This document shows positions 8,213 to 17,083 of a stretch of DNA of 64,000 nt, piece after piece (position 1 is the first letter of the stretch; each line of letters starts with the position of its first letter). The position numbers were made by a program, and so were the translations under genes. The notes beneath the pieces are model-generated. The model searched no databases. It saw nothing but the letters and a program-made list of their open reading frames with translations, and was not told where the DNA came from. The DNA comes from Halomontanus rarus (GTDB lineage Archaea > Halobacteriota > Halobacteria > Halobacteriales > Natrialbaceae): NCBI RefSeq assembly GCF_017357405.1, contig NZ_CP071597.1, positions 1 through 64,000 of the forward strand, given 5' to 3'.

Positions 8213-9073
8213 TCACGGGCAGTTCGAGAAATCGTCGACGATTGTCTCGGCGACCGACGACGGTATCGCGGCGACGATCGGAACCCGAACCGATCCCGAA
8301 CAGACGAGTATCGACGTCGTCCCGAATGTGACCCGTCGAACCCGTTCGAGATCGTCGACCGAGTATTCGACTGCCGTCTCCAGTGCGCCGTGCCAGGTAC
8401 GACCCGGCCGGTCGTCGACCCTGGGAGCGTCGTCGCGCGGAAACGAGACGACCGAGAGCGTTCGACGGCGGGTGTCGAGTGTCCCCGCCGTCGGGAGCCA
8501 CCACCTGATACCGACGAGTGCGACGTAGGTGACGAGCACGAGCCCGAAACCGAGACCAGATGCGAGGTGGTGTTCGAAGCTGACCGTGATCGCGAACAAC
8601 GACCCGTAGCCGATCGCCCCGACGGTCGCCAGCGCGGAGAGGGTGGCCGGCGACGCGTGTTCGACGACCGATCGTCGCGGATCGCTCGGCTCCGGAAGTC
8701 TGAGTCGACAAAACGTCAGTCCGTAGCGCGAAGAGCGGAGGCGCTCGAGGACGAGCCAGCCGAGTCCGAAAACGGTCGCGATGATCCCGACGGCGACGCC
8801 GAAAGTGGAAACCGGAATCGGAACCGAGACTGAGTCCGGAATCGGAACCGAAACCGCGCTGCCAACCGCACTGACCCCGGAAACGAGTACGAGGAGACCG
8901 ATCGAGAACGCGATTCCACCCGATAGCGTCCACGACGCGTACAGGAGGCCGCGGAGAAGACCGGCGTTCGACGGCGTCAGGTGCCACTCGATCAGTGTGG
9001 GGTCGGGAGACGAAGGGGAAGGAGAAGGAGAGGGACGATAGCGAGACACTCGAGTGCGCGAGCGCGGACTCAT
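8213..9073 (-). CDS. Hypothetical membrane protein
   Basis: This is a 286-aa protein with no recognised family. After a low-complexity Ser/Pro/Arg head come about four hydrophobic helices: around residues 38-66, 88-108, 145-167 and 170-188. The rest is a soluble C-terminal domain that may resemble a PH-like fold; that is a guess. Two stretches (the SPSPSP head and the VPIPDSVSVPIPVS linker) are encoded by degenerate six-base repeats. The true start could be a later codon. It lies 47 nt before DUF368 and 78 nt after pcc1. Confidence 0.6.
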   Translation of the reverse strand: MSPRSRTRVSRYRPSPSPSPSSPDPTLIEWHLTPSNAGLLRGLLYASWTLSGGIAFSIGLLVLVSGVSAVGSAVSVPIPDSVSVPIPVSTFGVAVGIIATVFGLGWLVLERLRSSRYGLTFCRLRLPEPSDPRRSVVEHASPATLSALATVGAIGYGSLFAITVSFEHHLASGLGFGLVLVTYVALVGIRWWLPTAGTLDTRRRTLSVVSFPRDDAPRVDDRPGRTWHGALETAVEYSVDDLERVRRVTFGTTSILVCSGSVRVPIVAAIPSSVAETIVDDFSNCP

Positions 9074-9151
9074 ACGGTTTGCTGTACCGACGTATCGGCG
9101 CGACCGCGACCGACCTGCGGTTGCATCGGAACTGATCGACAGGAAACCGTA

Positions 9152-9448
9152 TCAGACATCGTCGTTCGTCCCGCTCCCGTCACCGCCGCCGGGTCGACTC
9201 CGCGCGCCGATTTCGCCCACGCGCTCGGCGACGTCGAGCAGCGAAAACCAGGTGTTGAGCGCCGCTCGCAGCGCCGTTACGTCGCGGGCCCGTATCTCGA
9301 GGGCGACCGTCGCGTCGTCGCGGGAAATCGTCGTCCGCGATCGCTCGTCGTCGATTTCGCCGATCTCTCGAGCGACGCTGTCGGCGACGAGCCGGGCTCG
9401 CGCGGGGGTATCGTAGTCGACTTCGATGATGGTTTCGTGAGAGAACAC
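9152..9448 (-). CDS. pcc1: KEOPS complex subunit Pcc1
   Basis: This 98-aa protein is the dimerisation subunit of KEOPS, which makes N6-threonylcarbamoyladenosine on tRNA. A GTG start gives MFSHETIIEVDY, followed by the Pcc1 pattern of an alternating beta strand, the ARLVADSVAREI helix and the ALRAALNTWFSLL helix. The last 15 residues are a Gly/Asp-rich tail. It lies 32 nt after rpoP on the same strand, an arrangement common in archaea. Confidence 0.9.
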   Translation of the reverse strand: MFSHETIIEVDYDTPARARLVADSVAREIGEIDDERSRTTISRDDATVALEIRARDVTALRAALNTWFSLLDVAERVGEIGARSRPGGGDGSGTNDDV

Positions 9449-9480
9449 GGTACGAGCGGGCGAGCGAGACTCAGGTGCGG

Positions 9481-9615
9481 TCAGTTGACGTCGACTTCCT
9501 TGACGTCTCGGCTGCGCTCTTTCAGCAGCACGCGGTGTCCGCAGTAGGGACAGCGGACGCCACCGTACTCGTCCAGTTCGACGTCGCGTTTACAGCGGGA
9601 GCACTTGTAGCTCAT
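9481..9615 (-). CDS. rpoP: DNA-directed RNA polymerase subunit P (RpoP)
   Basis: This 44-aa protein is the archaeal equivalent of eukaryotic Rpb12. It begins MSYKCSRC and has two cysteine pairs, CSRC and CPYCG, 16 residues apart, forming one zinc ribbon, then a basic KERSRD segment. It lies between L37Ae (29 nt upstream) and Pcc1 (32 nt downstream), so the three are probably cotranscribed. Confidence 0.95.
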   Translation of the reverse strand: MSYKCSRCKRDVELDEYGGVRCPYCGHRVLLKERSRDVKEVDVN

Positions 9616-9644
9616 AGAGTGTGGTGAATCGGTGTTCGGTATCG

Positions 9645-9917
9645 TTATTCGTCGTCGGGCTCGTCCTCGCCGAGTGCGGCGCGGATGGAACGACGGACGG
9701 TTTGGCCGGCGGGCGTCTCGGGGCGGTAGGCACCGCCGGTGAACTTCTCGCCGGTCTCTTCGTTCTTCCAGATGCCGGTGCCGACGCGGGTGACGTCGTC
9801 GCCGTCGACGGTCGCGCCGTTCATGTCGGCTTCGATCTCGCTGACGCGACGTCGAGCGACGCGCCCGTAGCGTGCGCCGAACCGACCCGCGCTGCCAACC
9901 GTTTGATTGCTAGCCAT
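9645..9917 (-). CDS. rpl37ae: 50S ribosomal protein L37Ae lacking zinc-finger cysteines
   Basis: This is a 90-aa ribosomal protein. The N-terminus ([18 protein letters not shown]) and the C-terminal [20 protein letters not shown] are typical of L37Ae. The middle should hold a four-cysteine zinc finger, but here reads [20 protein letters not shown] with no cysteine at all. The finger fold may be held by other contacts, as in C-minus ribosomal paralogues. The start at 9917 gives the family opening [11 protein letters not shown]; the ten codons before it are not conserved in type. Confidence 0.93.
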   Translation of the reverse strand: MASNQTVGSAGRFGARYGRVARRRVSEIEADMNGATVDGDDVTRVGTGIWKNEETGEKFTGGAYRPETPAGQTVRRSIRAALGEDEPDDE

Positions 9918-9968
9918 AGTAGCGCAACCTAACTCCAGCGGGCCCATAAACCTGTTGAGTCTGGCGCG

Positions 9969-10190
9969 TCAACCGGCTGATTTCTCGGCGACCGGGCCGA
10001 AGAACAGTTCCCGAAGGATGAGCCCAGCTGCGGCGAGCAATCCGGCCGGCGTCAACGGCGCCGCGAGGAGTACCGTCCCGAACCCGGTGGCTGCGACGAC
10101 CGTTCTGAGGACGAGACCGCTCAGCGCGAGGAGCGGAATCGCGGCGAGGACGGCGTCAGCTCGAGCGAGCATCGTGTAATTATATTTCAT
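9969..10190 (-). CDS. Small two-helix membrane protein
   Basis: This is a 73-aa ORF with two hydrophobic helices (about residues 11-31 and 36-62) and a short C-terminal tail. The start may be the ATG at 10190 (MKYNYT) or the one at 10172 (MLARAD). It lies between DUF2103 and L37Ae on the same strand with gaps of about 50 nt. No family name is recognised; the position suggests cotranscription with the translation cluster. Confidence 0.55.
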   Translation of the reverse strand: MKYNYTMLARADAVLAAIPLLALSGLVLRTVVAATGFGTVLLAAPLTPAGLLAAAGLILRELFFGPVAEKSAG

Positions 10191-10242
10191 TAGCCCGCCG
10201 GAAAAGACTAGGGCCTGCGACAGCTGCTGTGAATACGATCTA

Positions 10243-10959
10243 TCACCGAAGGTCTTCGTTCTCGAGCGCTTCGTTGAGGTCCTCGCGGACTCGCTCGCCC
10301 ATCTCCCGGTCGCGAGCCGTCGTGACGACGCGGTTCTCCTGAACGCTCGAACCGTCGCGCAAGAGCATTCGAAGGTTGCCACCGTTATCCGCACGCGTGA
10401 CCTTCGCCCGGAGGCCGGATTGAGAGCCCTTCCCGCCGGCGTCGATCGGCCCGGGAATCACCTTCTTGACGTGGGGGTGGCCCGCGACGGTCTGGATCGC
10501 TCGCATTCCGGTCCGGCCGCCGATGAGGGTCGTGTGGCTGCCGCCGATCTTCTCGATCGGCGGCCGGTCGACGACGTCGAGCGCGCGGTCCCCGCGGTTT
10601 TGCAGGACCTGCTCGACGGGTTCGTCTCCGTCGACGCGGTAGAACGAGTAGTGGACGTCGTCGCGGACTGACCGAACGACGGTCCGATCGCCGGTGGCGT
10701 AGACCTCGTCGGGACGCTTACGTCGAATCTCGTCGCCGATCTTCCCCGCGAAGTTTCGGAGTTCGACGACCTCGCTCTCGCCGTCTTCCGGGATCGTCGT
10801 GATCGTCGTCTCGCCGGTCACGCTCTCCTCGTAGAGCATCGTGATCGTCGCCCGATCGCGGGCCGCCTCGAGGACGATCGTGTCGGCGTTGGCTTCCCGA
10901 CAGACCAGACAGAAGTCGCCGGGTTTCTCGAGCGGCGTAGCACAACGACGACACTCCAT
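10243..10959 (-). CDS. DUF2103 family putative metal-binding protein
   Basis: This is a 238-aa cytoplasmic protein. The N-terminal CRRC...CLVC (residues 3-19) forms a zinc knuckle. A central domain of about 110 residues follows. The C-terminal segment has the GGSHTTLIGGRTGMRAI and HPHVKKVIPGPI blocks of the archaeal DUF2103 family. The function is unknown. It is first in the minus-strand cluster that ends with DUF3194. Confidence 0.8.
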   Translation of the reverse strand: MECRRCATPLEKPGDFCLVCREANADTIVLEAARDRATITMLYEESVTGETTITTIPEDGESEVVELRNFAGKIGDEIRRKRPDEVYATGDRTVVRSVRDDVHYSFYRVDGDEPVEQVLQNRGDRALDVVDRPPIEKIGGSHTTLIGGRTGMRAIQTVAGHPHVKKVIPGPIDAGGKGSQSGLRAKVTRADNGGNLRMLLRDGSSVQENRVVTTARDREMGERVREDLNEALENEDLR

Positions 10960-11013
10960 ACCGGCGGTTCGTGATGCGCGCCTAAAACCGGCGTGTTTTC
11001 CACCTCGAGTGTG

Positions 11014-11475
11014 TCACGTTCCCGTCCCGGTCGCCATCGCGTCCGCGAGTTTCGTCCCACAGGCGCTGCAGTATCGCGAGCCGCCGGTGACGACCGCCTC
11101 ACACTCCGGACAGGTCGTGGTCCCCGCACTCTCGTCGGCTCGAACGGCCTCGAGATCGGTTCCACAGGACTGACAGTAGGAGTCGTCCGGGGCCACGTCC
11201 GCACCGCAGTTCGGACAGCCGGCGGCGACCGTTCCACCGGCGCCGTCTTCCCAGAGGACCCGCCGGTCCGACTCGGTGGTGTACTTGTACGCACCCCAGG
11301 CGAGGTTTCCCAGCCCCATCGTCCACCAGATCGTCAGGACCGCGACGACGAGGTGCGATCCCAGCGAGCCGAACTCGCGGTCGACCATCACGACTCGATC
11401 GGTGTCTTCGTCCTCGATGCGCCAGCCCTGTGCGACGAGGTCGTCGATCTGTCGCTGGAGATGCGTGCTTCGCAT
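11014..11475 (-). CDS. Membrane protein with two C-terminal zinc ribbons
   Basis: This 153-aa protein starts with an amphipathic MRSTHLQRQIDDLVAQGWRIE segment, has one hydrophobic stretch (about residues 44-63), and then two zinc ribbons, CPNC...CQSC and CPEC...CSAC. The architecture recurs in haloarchaeal membrane-anchored zinc-ribbon proteins of unknown function. It stands between truD and DUF2103 with its own upstream region. Confidence 0.7.
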   Translation of the reverse strand: MRSTHLQRQIDDLVAQGWRIEDEDTDRVVMVDREFGSLGSHLVVAVLTIWWTMGLGNLAWGAYKYTTESDRRVLWEDGAGGTVAAGCPNCGADVAPDDSYCQSCGTDLEAVRADESAGTTTCPECEAVVTGGSRYCSACGTKLADAMATGTGT

Positions 11476-11574
11476 AGGTATCGTAGAACTCCAACGACCA
11501 AAAAGCTGTTAGCGGGTAGCTGGCCGCGATAGCGGTCAGCGATCCGCGGTCGGCAGTCCGCGATCGGCGGCGTC

Positions 11575-12960
11575 TCACCCGAGGTCGACCGGATCCACCT
11601 TGAGGTACTCGCGCATTACGACCGTCGCGTACGATCCCTTCGGCAGCGAAAACGAGAGCGTGAGGGGGTCGGTCGAGAGGTCGAGGTCCGTCCGAACCTG
11701 GATCGCCCGCCGGGTCCCGCTCGAGTAGAACTCGCCGGGCAGGTCGAAGTCCGCCTGCTCGAGGTCGAGATCGGCGAGAACTTCGCGTTCGATCTCACCC
11801 TGTTCGCCGTCGGCGAGTTCCGTCTCCGTCCCCACGAGCGGCGCGGTGACGAACGCGCGCCCGCGCTCGCAGTGGCGAGTGACCGACCGGACCCGGCGGC
11901 CCGTGACCCGCTGCTCGCGATCGGTGTCGGGGAGGACGAGTCCGTCGGGGGCGTCGCGGTCGACGAAACACGCCACGTCGCCCTCGACCGGCCGGTCGAA
12001 CGGGAGTCCGCGCTCGAGGCGCTCGCTGAGGATCAGGTTGAACGCGTAGGACTGGGCCGCGTGGACGAACAGCCGCTGGAGGTTCGACGGGAGCCGCTCG
12101 AGGGCGGCCCGGTACGTCTCGGCGGTGACGTCCCCGTCGTGTTCGGCCAGTTCGTGACACATCGACCGCTCGTAGCGCAGGCCGCCGGGGAAGCGCTCGA
12201 GGGCTTCCTGCCAGTCACGGGTCTCCTCGACGAAGCGGCGAGCCTCCTGGGTGGCCTCGGGTTCGGCATCGTTCGGGTTCCCCAGGTAGGCCATGACGGC
12301 CCCCTCCCAGTCGCCGCGGACGATCTCGAGGCCGACCTCGTGGGTGATCGGCCGGAAACTGCCGAAGCGCTGCTGGCCGAAGAAGTTTGGGACGCCGATC
12401 CGCGTCGGCTCGGCCGCCGTTGCATCGCTTTCGTCTTCGTTCCCGTCGTCATCCGTCCCCTCGAACCCCGCGAACGCCGCCAACTCCTCGGTGATCGAAC
12501 TCGCGTTCTCCGGCCGACCGGCGTCGCTCACCACGAGTTCGAACTCGTTGCCCGCGAGGTCGCCGAACTCGAGCGAGCGCCCCGCCCGTCCCAGCACCTC
12601 GATCTCCGCGCCGTTTACGTCCGGAAGCTCCTCGGGTTCGGCGCCGTAGACCGAGAACAGCTGCGTGGTGACGGCGTACTTGTCCTTCGTCCCCGCCCAC
12701 GAGACGCGCTCGCGGGAGACGCCGAGGGCGTCGGAGAGCCGACCGGCGAAGTCGTTCGTGTCCCAGCTTTGGAGGGTCGCCCGGAAGACGAGGTGAGGGT
12801 AAGCGTCCGTGGTCGCCGAGAGCGGCTCGGTCGAGAAGCGCTCGAGTTCGCGCACGCGAAAGTGGTCGTCGCTCGCTCGGAGGCGACCGCCGACGCCGTC
12901 GGTGTCGCTGACGTAGTACTCCATGCCGACGGTCTGCTCGGTGGGATGGGCCGGGCGCAT
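11575..12960 (-). CDS. truD: tRNA pseudouridine(13) synthase TruD
   Basis: This 461-aa enzyme converts U13 of tRNA to pseudouridine. The catalytic aspartate is in [11 protein letters not shown] near residue 92, and [18 protein letters not shown] belongs to the TRUD insertion domain. An acidic insertion ([14 protein letters not shown]) near residue 170 is a halophilic embellishment. The C-terminus ([18 protein letters not shown]) is intact. In many haloarchaea pth2 neighbours truD, but here pth2 is about 28 kb away. Confidence 0.93.
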   Translation of the reverse strand: MRPAHPTEQTVGMEYYVSDTDGVGGRLRASDDHFRVRELERFSTEPLSATTDAYPHLVFRATLQSWDTNDFAGRLSDALGVSRERVSWAGTKDKYAVTTQLFSVYGAEPEELPDVNGAEIEVLGRAGRSLEFGDLAGNEFELVVSDAGRPENASSITEELAAFAGFEGTDDDGNEDESDATAAEPTRIGVPNFFGQQRFGSFRPITHEVGLEIVRGDWEGAVMAYLGNPNDAEPEATQEARRFVEETRDWQEALERFPGGLRYERSMCHELAEHDGDVTAETYRAALERLPSNLQRLFVHAAQSYAFNLILSERLERGLPFDRPVEGDVACFVDRDAPDGLVLPDTDREQRVTGRRVRSVTRHCERGRAFVTAPLVGTETELADGEQGEIEREVLADLDLEQADFDLPGEFYSSGTRRAIQVRTDLDLSTDPLTLSFSLPKGSYATVVMREYLKVDPVDLG

Positions 12961-13084
12961 TCGTTGGTCGAGAGTCGGCCCCTCGAGTCAAAGGCTCCTC
13001 GGTTCGGCCGTCGCGAGCTGACAGCTCCGGCGTCGATCACCTCGAACGGCCGGACGAGACGTTCCGTCGTCATCCCGTCGTCGG

Positions 13085-13423
13085 TCACACGCCCCACCGG
13101 CTCCAGGCGAAGAGCACGACGACGGCCAGCGCGAGGACCGCGAACACGGACCACTGGCCGAGGCCGGTATCCGCGACCGGTGACAGGAGATCGATCAGTC
13201 CGGAAAATTGCATGAGTGCGAGCGCGAGCAAGAGGAGGGCGAGAATCGAGATGACGCCGATCGACACCCCCTCTTTCATCATCCAGGCGGTTTCGCTCGC
13301 CTCTTGCTCGCGGTTTTGCGTCGGCTCGTCGATGGACTGCTCGTCGGGCGTGCTCCTCGAGACCTTCGTACTATCGTCGGTCCCATCGCCACCGGCTGAC
13401 CGATTCTCGTCTGAGTCGACCAT
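13085..13423 (-). CDS. Hypothetical two-helix membrane protein
   Basis: This is a 112-aa protein. The first 45 residues are acidic, Ser/Thr-rich and probably disordered; two hydrophobic helices follow (about 52-75 and 88-108), ending in WSRWGV. No family is recognised. It is downstream of the BrkB-like gene on the same strand and may belong to that transcript. Confidence 0.55.
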   Translation of the reverse strand: MVDSDENRSAGGDGTDDSTKVSRSTPDEQSIDEPTQNREQEASETAWMMKEGVSIGVISILALLLLALALMQFSGLIDLLSPVADTGLGQWSVFAVLALAVVVLFAWSRWGV

Positions 13424-13439
13424 GATCGAGTGGCGGGAG

Positions 13440-13670
13440 CTACGACGCCCAGCGGGGAACCAGTTCGACCTGCAGATACAGGTAGAGCGGTCGATCCGCG
13501 GCGACGGACGACTCGAGTTCGGCGCGCGCTGTGTACTGCTCGACCGTTCGACGGACCGGCGGCGTCGGGGTCAGCTTCGGTTTCGGTTTCGGTTTCAGTT
13601 TCGGCTTCGGTTTCGAGCCCACGAACGCGGACGGATCCGTCCGTTCGAATCTCGCTCGAGTCCCGCTCAC
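13440..13670 (-). CDS. Possible small ORF with Pro-Lys repeat, overlapping the BrkB gene end
   Basis: This is a 76-aa ORF whose start overlaps the stop of the upstream gene by 4 nt (ATGA type), as expected for translational coupling. Residues about 20-36 are a Lys-Pro/Lys-Leu dipeptide repeat encoded by a run of degenerate TTCGGT-type hexamers. The C-terminal half (EQYTARAELESSVAADRPL) looks protein-like. It may equally be a chance frame over a simple repeat. Confidence 0.3.
   Translation of the reverse strand: MSGTRARFERTDPSAFVGSKPKPKLKPKPKPKLTPTPPVRRTVEQYTARAELESSVAADRPLYLYLQVELVPRWAS
13564..13618. repeat. Degenerate hexanucleotide repeat
   Basis: Around nine imperfect TTCGGT/TTCAGT units in tandem follow the BrkB-like gene. 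Similar hexamer runs occur at many gene ends in this window. Confidence 0.75.
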
Positions 13671-14836
13671 GTCTCACGAACGGACCCGATACTGAGGCTC
13701 GTCACCCGACCGGCGAGCCACCGGACGGCCCGCTCCCACGGCGGCGTACGTCGCAACTCGAGACGCGCACGGAGCGCCTCGTTCTCGCGCTCGAGGTCGT
13801 CGATTCGCTCCTCGAGCCTGGCGTTCTCGTCTTCGAGGTCGTACCGGCGCGCCCGCTGGGCCGCGAGGTCGGTCTGCAGGCGCGCGTGCTCCCGCTCGAG
13901 CTTCTCGTACCGGGCTTCGACGTGCTCGAGCTCGCGGCGAATCCGGCGCGTCTTGGCCTCGGCTTTGGCTTCGGACGCGGCGTCGATCTCCTCGCGTTGA
14001 CTGGCGTTGGAACCCGCGATACCGGTGTTCGAAGCGTCGTTCGCCTCGAGCGACGGCAGTTGTCCGCCGACGGTCGCGTTCACGACGGCCCCGATCAGCA
14101 ACACGAACCCGCCGAAGTACAGCCACGTCAGCAGGAGGATGACCGCGCCGAGGGCTTCCCCGCCGGTCGATCCGCTGGAGAGAGCGACGTAAACCTGAAA
14201 CAGCGCCTGCAGGGCGGCCCAGCCGACCGCGGCGACGACGACGCCCGGCAGAATCTCCCGTTTGGTCACCTCGACGTCGGGGAAGAAGTAGTACATCGGG
14301 TAGAACGCGACCGTGAGCCCGACGACGAGCAAGAGCGGGTTCAACAGCCCGATGAACGGAATGTTCGGGAAGAGCGCGAAGACGACGGTCGCCACGGCGG
14401 CGGCGACAAGCGCGAGCGCGAGTGCGGTGAAGACGATCAATCCGTCACGGATCTGGGAGACGATCGAGTTCTCCGCCGTCGAGGCGTAGATCTCCGAGAA
14501 GGCGGTGTCCAGCCCGCGGAAGATCTTCAGCGATCCCCACAGCAGCGTCACGAGTCCGATGATCGAGGTCCCGGCGGTCGCGACGGAGCCCTCGATGGTG
14601 TCCTCGAGCAACTGGTTGCCGCTCTCGGGCATGAAGCCCTCGGTCATCGCGGTGACTTCCGCGGCCAGCCCCTCGTCGCCGAGGATCGAGACGAGGAAGA
14701 ACAGTAAGACGAGCAGCGGGATGAGCGAGATGAACGCCTGGTAGGCGATACTGGCGGCCATGAACGACACGTTCTGTTTTTTGATGCCGCCGATCACCGC
14801 TTTGGTGACCGGAACGACTCGGCGGACGTCGACCAT
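13667..14836 (-). CDS. YihY/BrkB-family membrane protein with coiled-coil tail
   Basis: This 389-aa protein has about six hydrophobic helices in residues 30-265, including the AYQAFISLIPLLVLLFFL first helix and the QALFQVYVALSS...GAVILLLTWLYF block typical of the YihY/BrkB (former RNase BN) family. The last 100 residues form a Glu/Arg-rich coiled coil (RRIRRELEHVEARYEKLE), an addition seen in some haloarchaeal members. The family function is not firmly known. Confidence 0.88.
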   Translation of the reverse strand: MVDVRRVVPVTKAVIGGIKKQNVSFMAASIAYQAFISLIPLLVLLFFLVSILGDEGLAAEVTAMTEGFMPESGNQLLEDTIEGSVATAGTSIIGLVTLLWGSLKIFRGLDTAFSEIYASTAENSIVSQIRDGLIVFTALALALVAAAVATVVFALFPNIPFIGLLNPLLLVVGLTVAFYPMYYFFPDVEVTKREILPGVVVAAVGWAALQALFQVYVALSSGSTGGEALGAVILLLTWLYFGGFVLLIGAVVNATVGGQLPSLEANDASNTGIAGSNASQREEIDAASEAKAEAKTRRIRRELEHVEARYEKLEREHARLQTDLAAQRARRYDLEDENARLEERIDDLERENEALRARLELRRTPPWERAVRWLAGRVTSLSIGSVRET

Positions 14837-15026
14837 GCGGACACAACGCGTTCGGCGTAGAAAGTGCGAGGGCTTGCACTGTCTCTGTCAGGGGTCTTTC
14901 CCGGTCCCAGTGAACGGATAGCCCGAGCGAACGGTCGCAAGTGAGCGTATCGCGCCCCGTCCGCAACGAGCGAGCAACGCGATTCTATCGGGGTGACCTC
15001 CTCAGAATCGCGGGAAACAGGGTACA

Positions 15027-15034
15027 TTTATAAA
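15027..15034 (+). promoter_or_regulatory. TATA box of the tbp gene
   Basis: A strong TTTATAAA lies about 27-34 nt before the ATG at 15061, in an AT-rich patch unusual for this region. Confidence 0.65.
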
Positions 15035-15060
15035 GTTTAAATACGTTTGTCCTCATCCTC

Positions 15061-15621
15061 ATGACGGATCCGAAAGAGACCATCAACATCGAAAACGTGG
15101 TCGCCTCGACCGGTATTGGACAGGAACTCGATCTCCAGAGCGTCGCGATGGACCTCGAGGGGGCCGACTACGACCCCGAACAGTTCCCCGGCCTCGTCTA
15201 CCGAACGCAAAATCCCAAGTCCGCCGCGCTGATCTTCCGCTCGGGCAAGATCGTCTGCACCGGCGCGAAGAGCACCGACGACGTTCACCAGAGCCTCGAG
15301 ATCGTCTTCGACAAGCTCCGAGAGCTCCAGATTCAGGTCGACGACGATCCGGAGGTCATCGTCCAGAACATCGTCAGTTCGGCCGACCTCGGGCGCAACC
15401 TCAACCTGAACGCGATCGCGATCGGCCTCGGCTTGGAGAACATCGAGTACGAACCCGAGCAGTTCCCCGGCCTCGTCTACCGGCTCGAGGAGCCGAAAGT
15501 CGTCGCCCTGCTCTTTGGCTCCGGCAAGATCGTCATCACCGGCGGCAAAGAACCCAAAAACGCCGACGACGCCGTCGACGCGATCGTCTCCCGACTCGAG
15601 GACCTCGGCCTGCTCGAGTAA
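15061..15621 (+). CDS. tbp: TATA-box binding protein TBP
   Basis: This 186-aa general transcription factor consists of two direct repeats of about 90 residues. Each repeat carries the EQFPGLVYR motif (residues 40-48 and 135-143) and a SGKIV(C/I)TG strand. TBP binds the TATA box and recruits TFB and RNA polymerase. It is a single gene with a strong promoter. Haloarchaea often encode several TBPs; the intact saddle motifs here fit the main housekeeping form. Confidence 0.97.
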   Translation: MTDPKETINIENVVASTGIGQELDLQSVAMDLEGADYDPEQFPGLVYRTQNPKSAALIFRSGKIVCTGAKSTDDVHQSLEIVFDKLRELQIQVDDDPEVIVQNIVSSADLGRNLNLNAIAIGLGLENIEYEPEQFPGLVYRLEEPKVVALLFGSGKIVITGGKEPKNADDAVDAIVSRLEDLGLLE

Positions 15622-15674
15622 CCGCGGCGTCGGAAACAACTGTGCTTAAGTCGCGGCTTCGATAACCGGCATGT

Positions 15675-16979
15675 ATGCAGGACCGAACCTACACTGCCGA
15701 GGCCGAGCCGGGCGACGAGGTAACAGTCGCCGGCTGGGTCCACGAGATTCGCGATCTCGGCGGTATCGCTTTTCTGATTCTTCGAGACTCGACCGGTAAG
15801 ATCCAGGTCAAGTTCGAGAAAGACGAGATGGACGAAGAGCTCGTCGAGACCGGCCTCGGCGTCTCCCGCGAGAGCGTCGTCAGCGTCTCCGGCACCGTCG
15901 AGGAAGAGCCCCGCGCACCCACGGGCGTCGAAGTCACCCCCGAATCGCTCGAGGTGCTCGCCCCCGCGGACCCCGAACTGCCCCTCGACCCTTCCGGAAA
16001 AGTCGACGCCGAAATCTCGACCCGACTCGACAACCGCACGCTCGACCTCCGCAAGGAGGAGGTCCAGGCGATCTTCGAGATCCGCGCGGAGATCCTGCGA
16101 GCGGTCCGCGAGGAGTTCCGATCGGCGAACTGCACGGAGATCAACACGCCGAAGATCGTCGCCACGGGCACCGAGGGTGGGACGGAGCTGTTCCCGATCA
16201 CCTACTTCGGGCAGGAAGCGTTCATGAACCAGAGCCCCCAGCTGTTCAAGCAGCTGATGGCCGGTTCCAACCTGGAGCGCGTCTTCGAGATCGGGCCGAT
16301 CTTCCGCGCCGAAGAGCACAACACGCCGCGACACCTCAACGAGGCGACCTCGATCGACTTCGAAGGGGCGTTTTGCGACCACCACGACGCGATGGACGTC
16401 GTCGAGGGCGTCGTGAAAGCGGCCTACGAGGCGGTGGCCGAGAACTGCGCCGACGAACTCGAGACCCTCGACCTCGCCGACGAGTTCGAGGTGCCCGACG
16501 AGGACTTCCCGCGGCTCTCCTACGAGGAGGCAATCGAGCGCATCAACGCGACGGGCGAACTCGACGAGCAACTCGTCTGGGGCGACGACCTCCCCACCGA
16601 GGGCGAGAAGGCCCTCGGCGACGACGTCGGCGGCCACTACTTCGTCACCGACTGGCCCAGCGAGATCAAGCCGTTCTACATCATGGACCACGAGGACGAC
16701 GAGCAGCTCTCGACGGGCTTCGACCTGATGCACCCGCGGATGGAACTCGTGTCGGGTGGACAGCGCGAACACCGATACGAGCAGCTGGTCGAGGGCTTCG
16801 AACAGCAGGGGCTGGACCCCGACGCCTTCGAGTACTACACGAAGATGTTCAAGTACGGGATGCCGCCCCACGCCGGCTGGGGGCTCGGCGGCGAGCGTCT
16901 GGTCATGACGATGCTCGGGCTGGACAACATCCGTGAGGCCGTCCTCTTCCCGCGTGATCGCCAACGTCTGAGTCCCTGA
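15675..16979 (+). CDS. aspS: Aspartate--tRNA(Asp/Asn) ligase
   Basis: This 434-aa class IIb synthetase has an N-terminal OB anticodon-binding domain (about 14-100) followed by the catalytic core, with motif 2 [15 protein letters not shown] and motif 3 [14 protein letters not shown]. The start [10 protein letters not shown] is the ATG at 15675; an out-of-frame ATG lies 4 nt earlier. The archaeal type is usually non-discriminating, charging tRNA(Asn) with Asp for amidation by GatCAB; that relaxed specificity is inferred from the family. Confidence 0.95.
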   Translation: MQDRTYTAEAEPGDEVTVAGWVHEIRDLGGIAFLILRDSTGKIQVKFEKDEMDEELVETGLGVSRESVVSVSGTVEEEPRAPTGVEVTPESLEVLAPADPELPLDPSGKVDAEISTRLDNRTLDLRKEEVQAIFEIRAEILRAVREEFRSANCTEINTPKIVATGTEGGTELFPITYFGQEAFMNQSPQLFKQLMAGSNLERVFEIGPIFRAEEHNTPRHLNEATSIDFEGAFCDHHDAMDVVEGVVKAAYEAVAENCADELETLDLADEFEVPDEDFPRLSYEEAIERINATGELDEQLVWGDDLPTEGEKALGDDVGGHYFVTDWPSEIKPFYIMDHEDDEQLSTGFDLMHPRMELVSGGQREHRYEQLVEGFEQQGLDPDAFEYYTKMFKYGMPPHAGWGLGGERLVMTMLGLDNIREAVLFPRDRQRLSP

Positions 16980-17083
16980 CGACGACGTTGGGTGCCAACG
17001 AGACGATCGAAGCGAGTTTCGCAGGATCGCCAGAGACTGAGACCACAGGCGTCTGACACGACTCACGACTGTCCCATTCTGGC

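Noticed and set aside
13430..14707. A 425-aa plus-strand open frame opposite the BrkB-like gene
   Set aside because: It mirrors the coiled-coil and TM coding sequence; the minus-strand protein has clear family features and this one has none.
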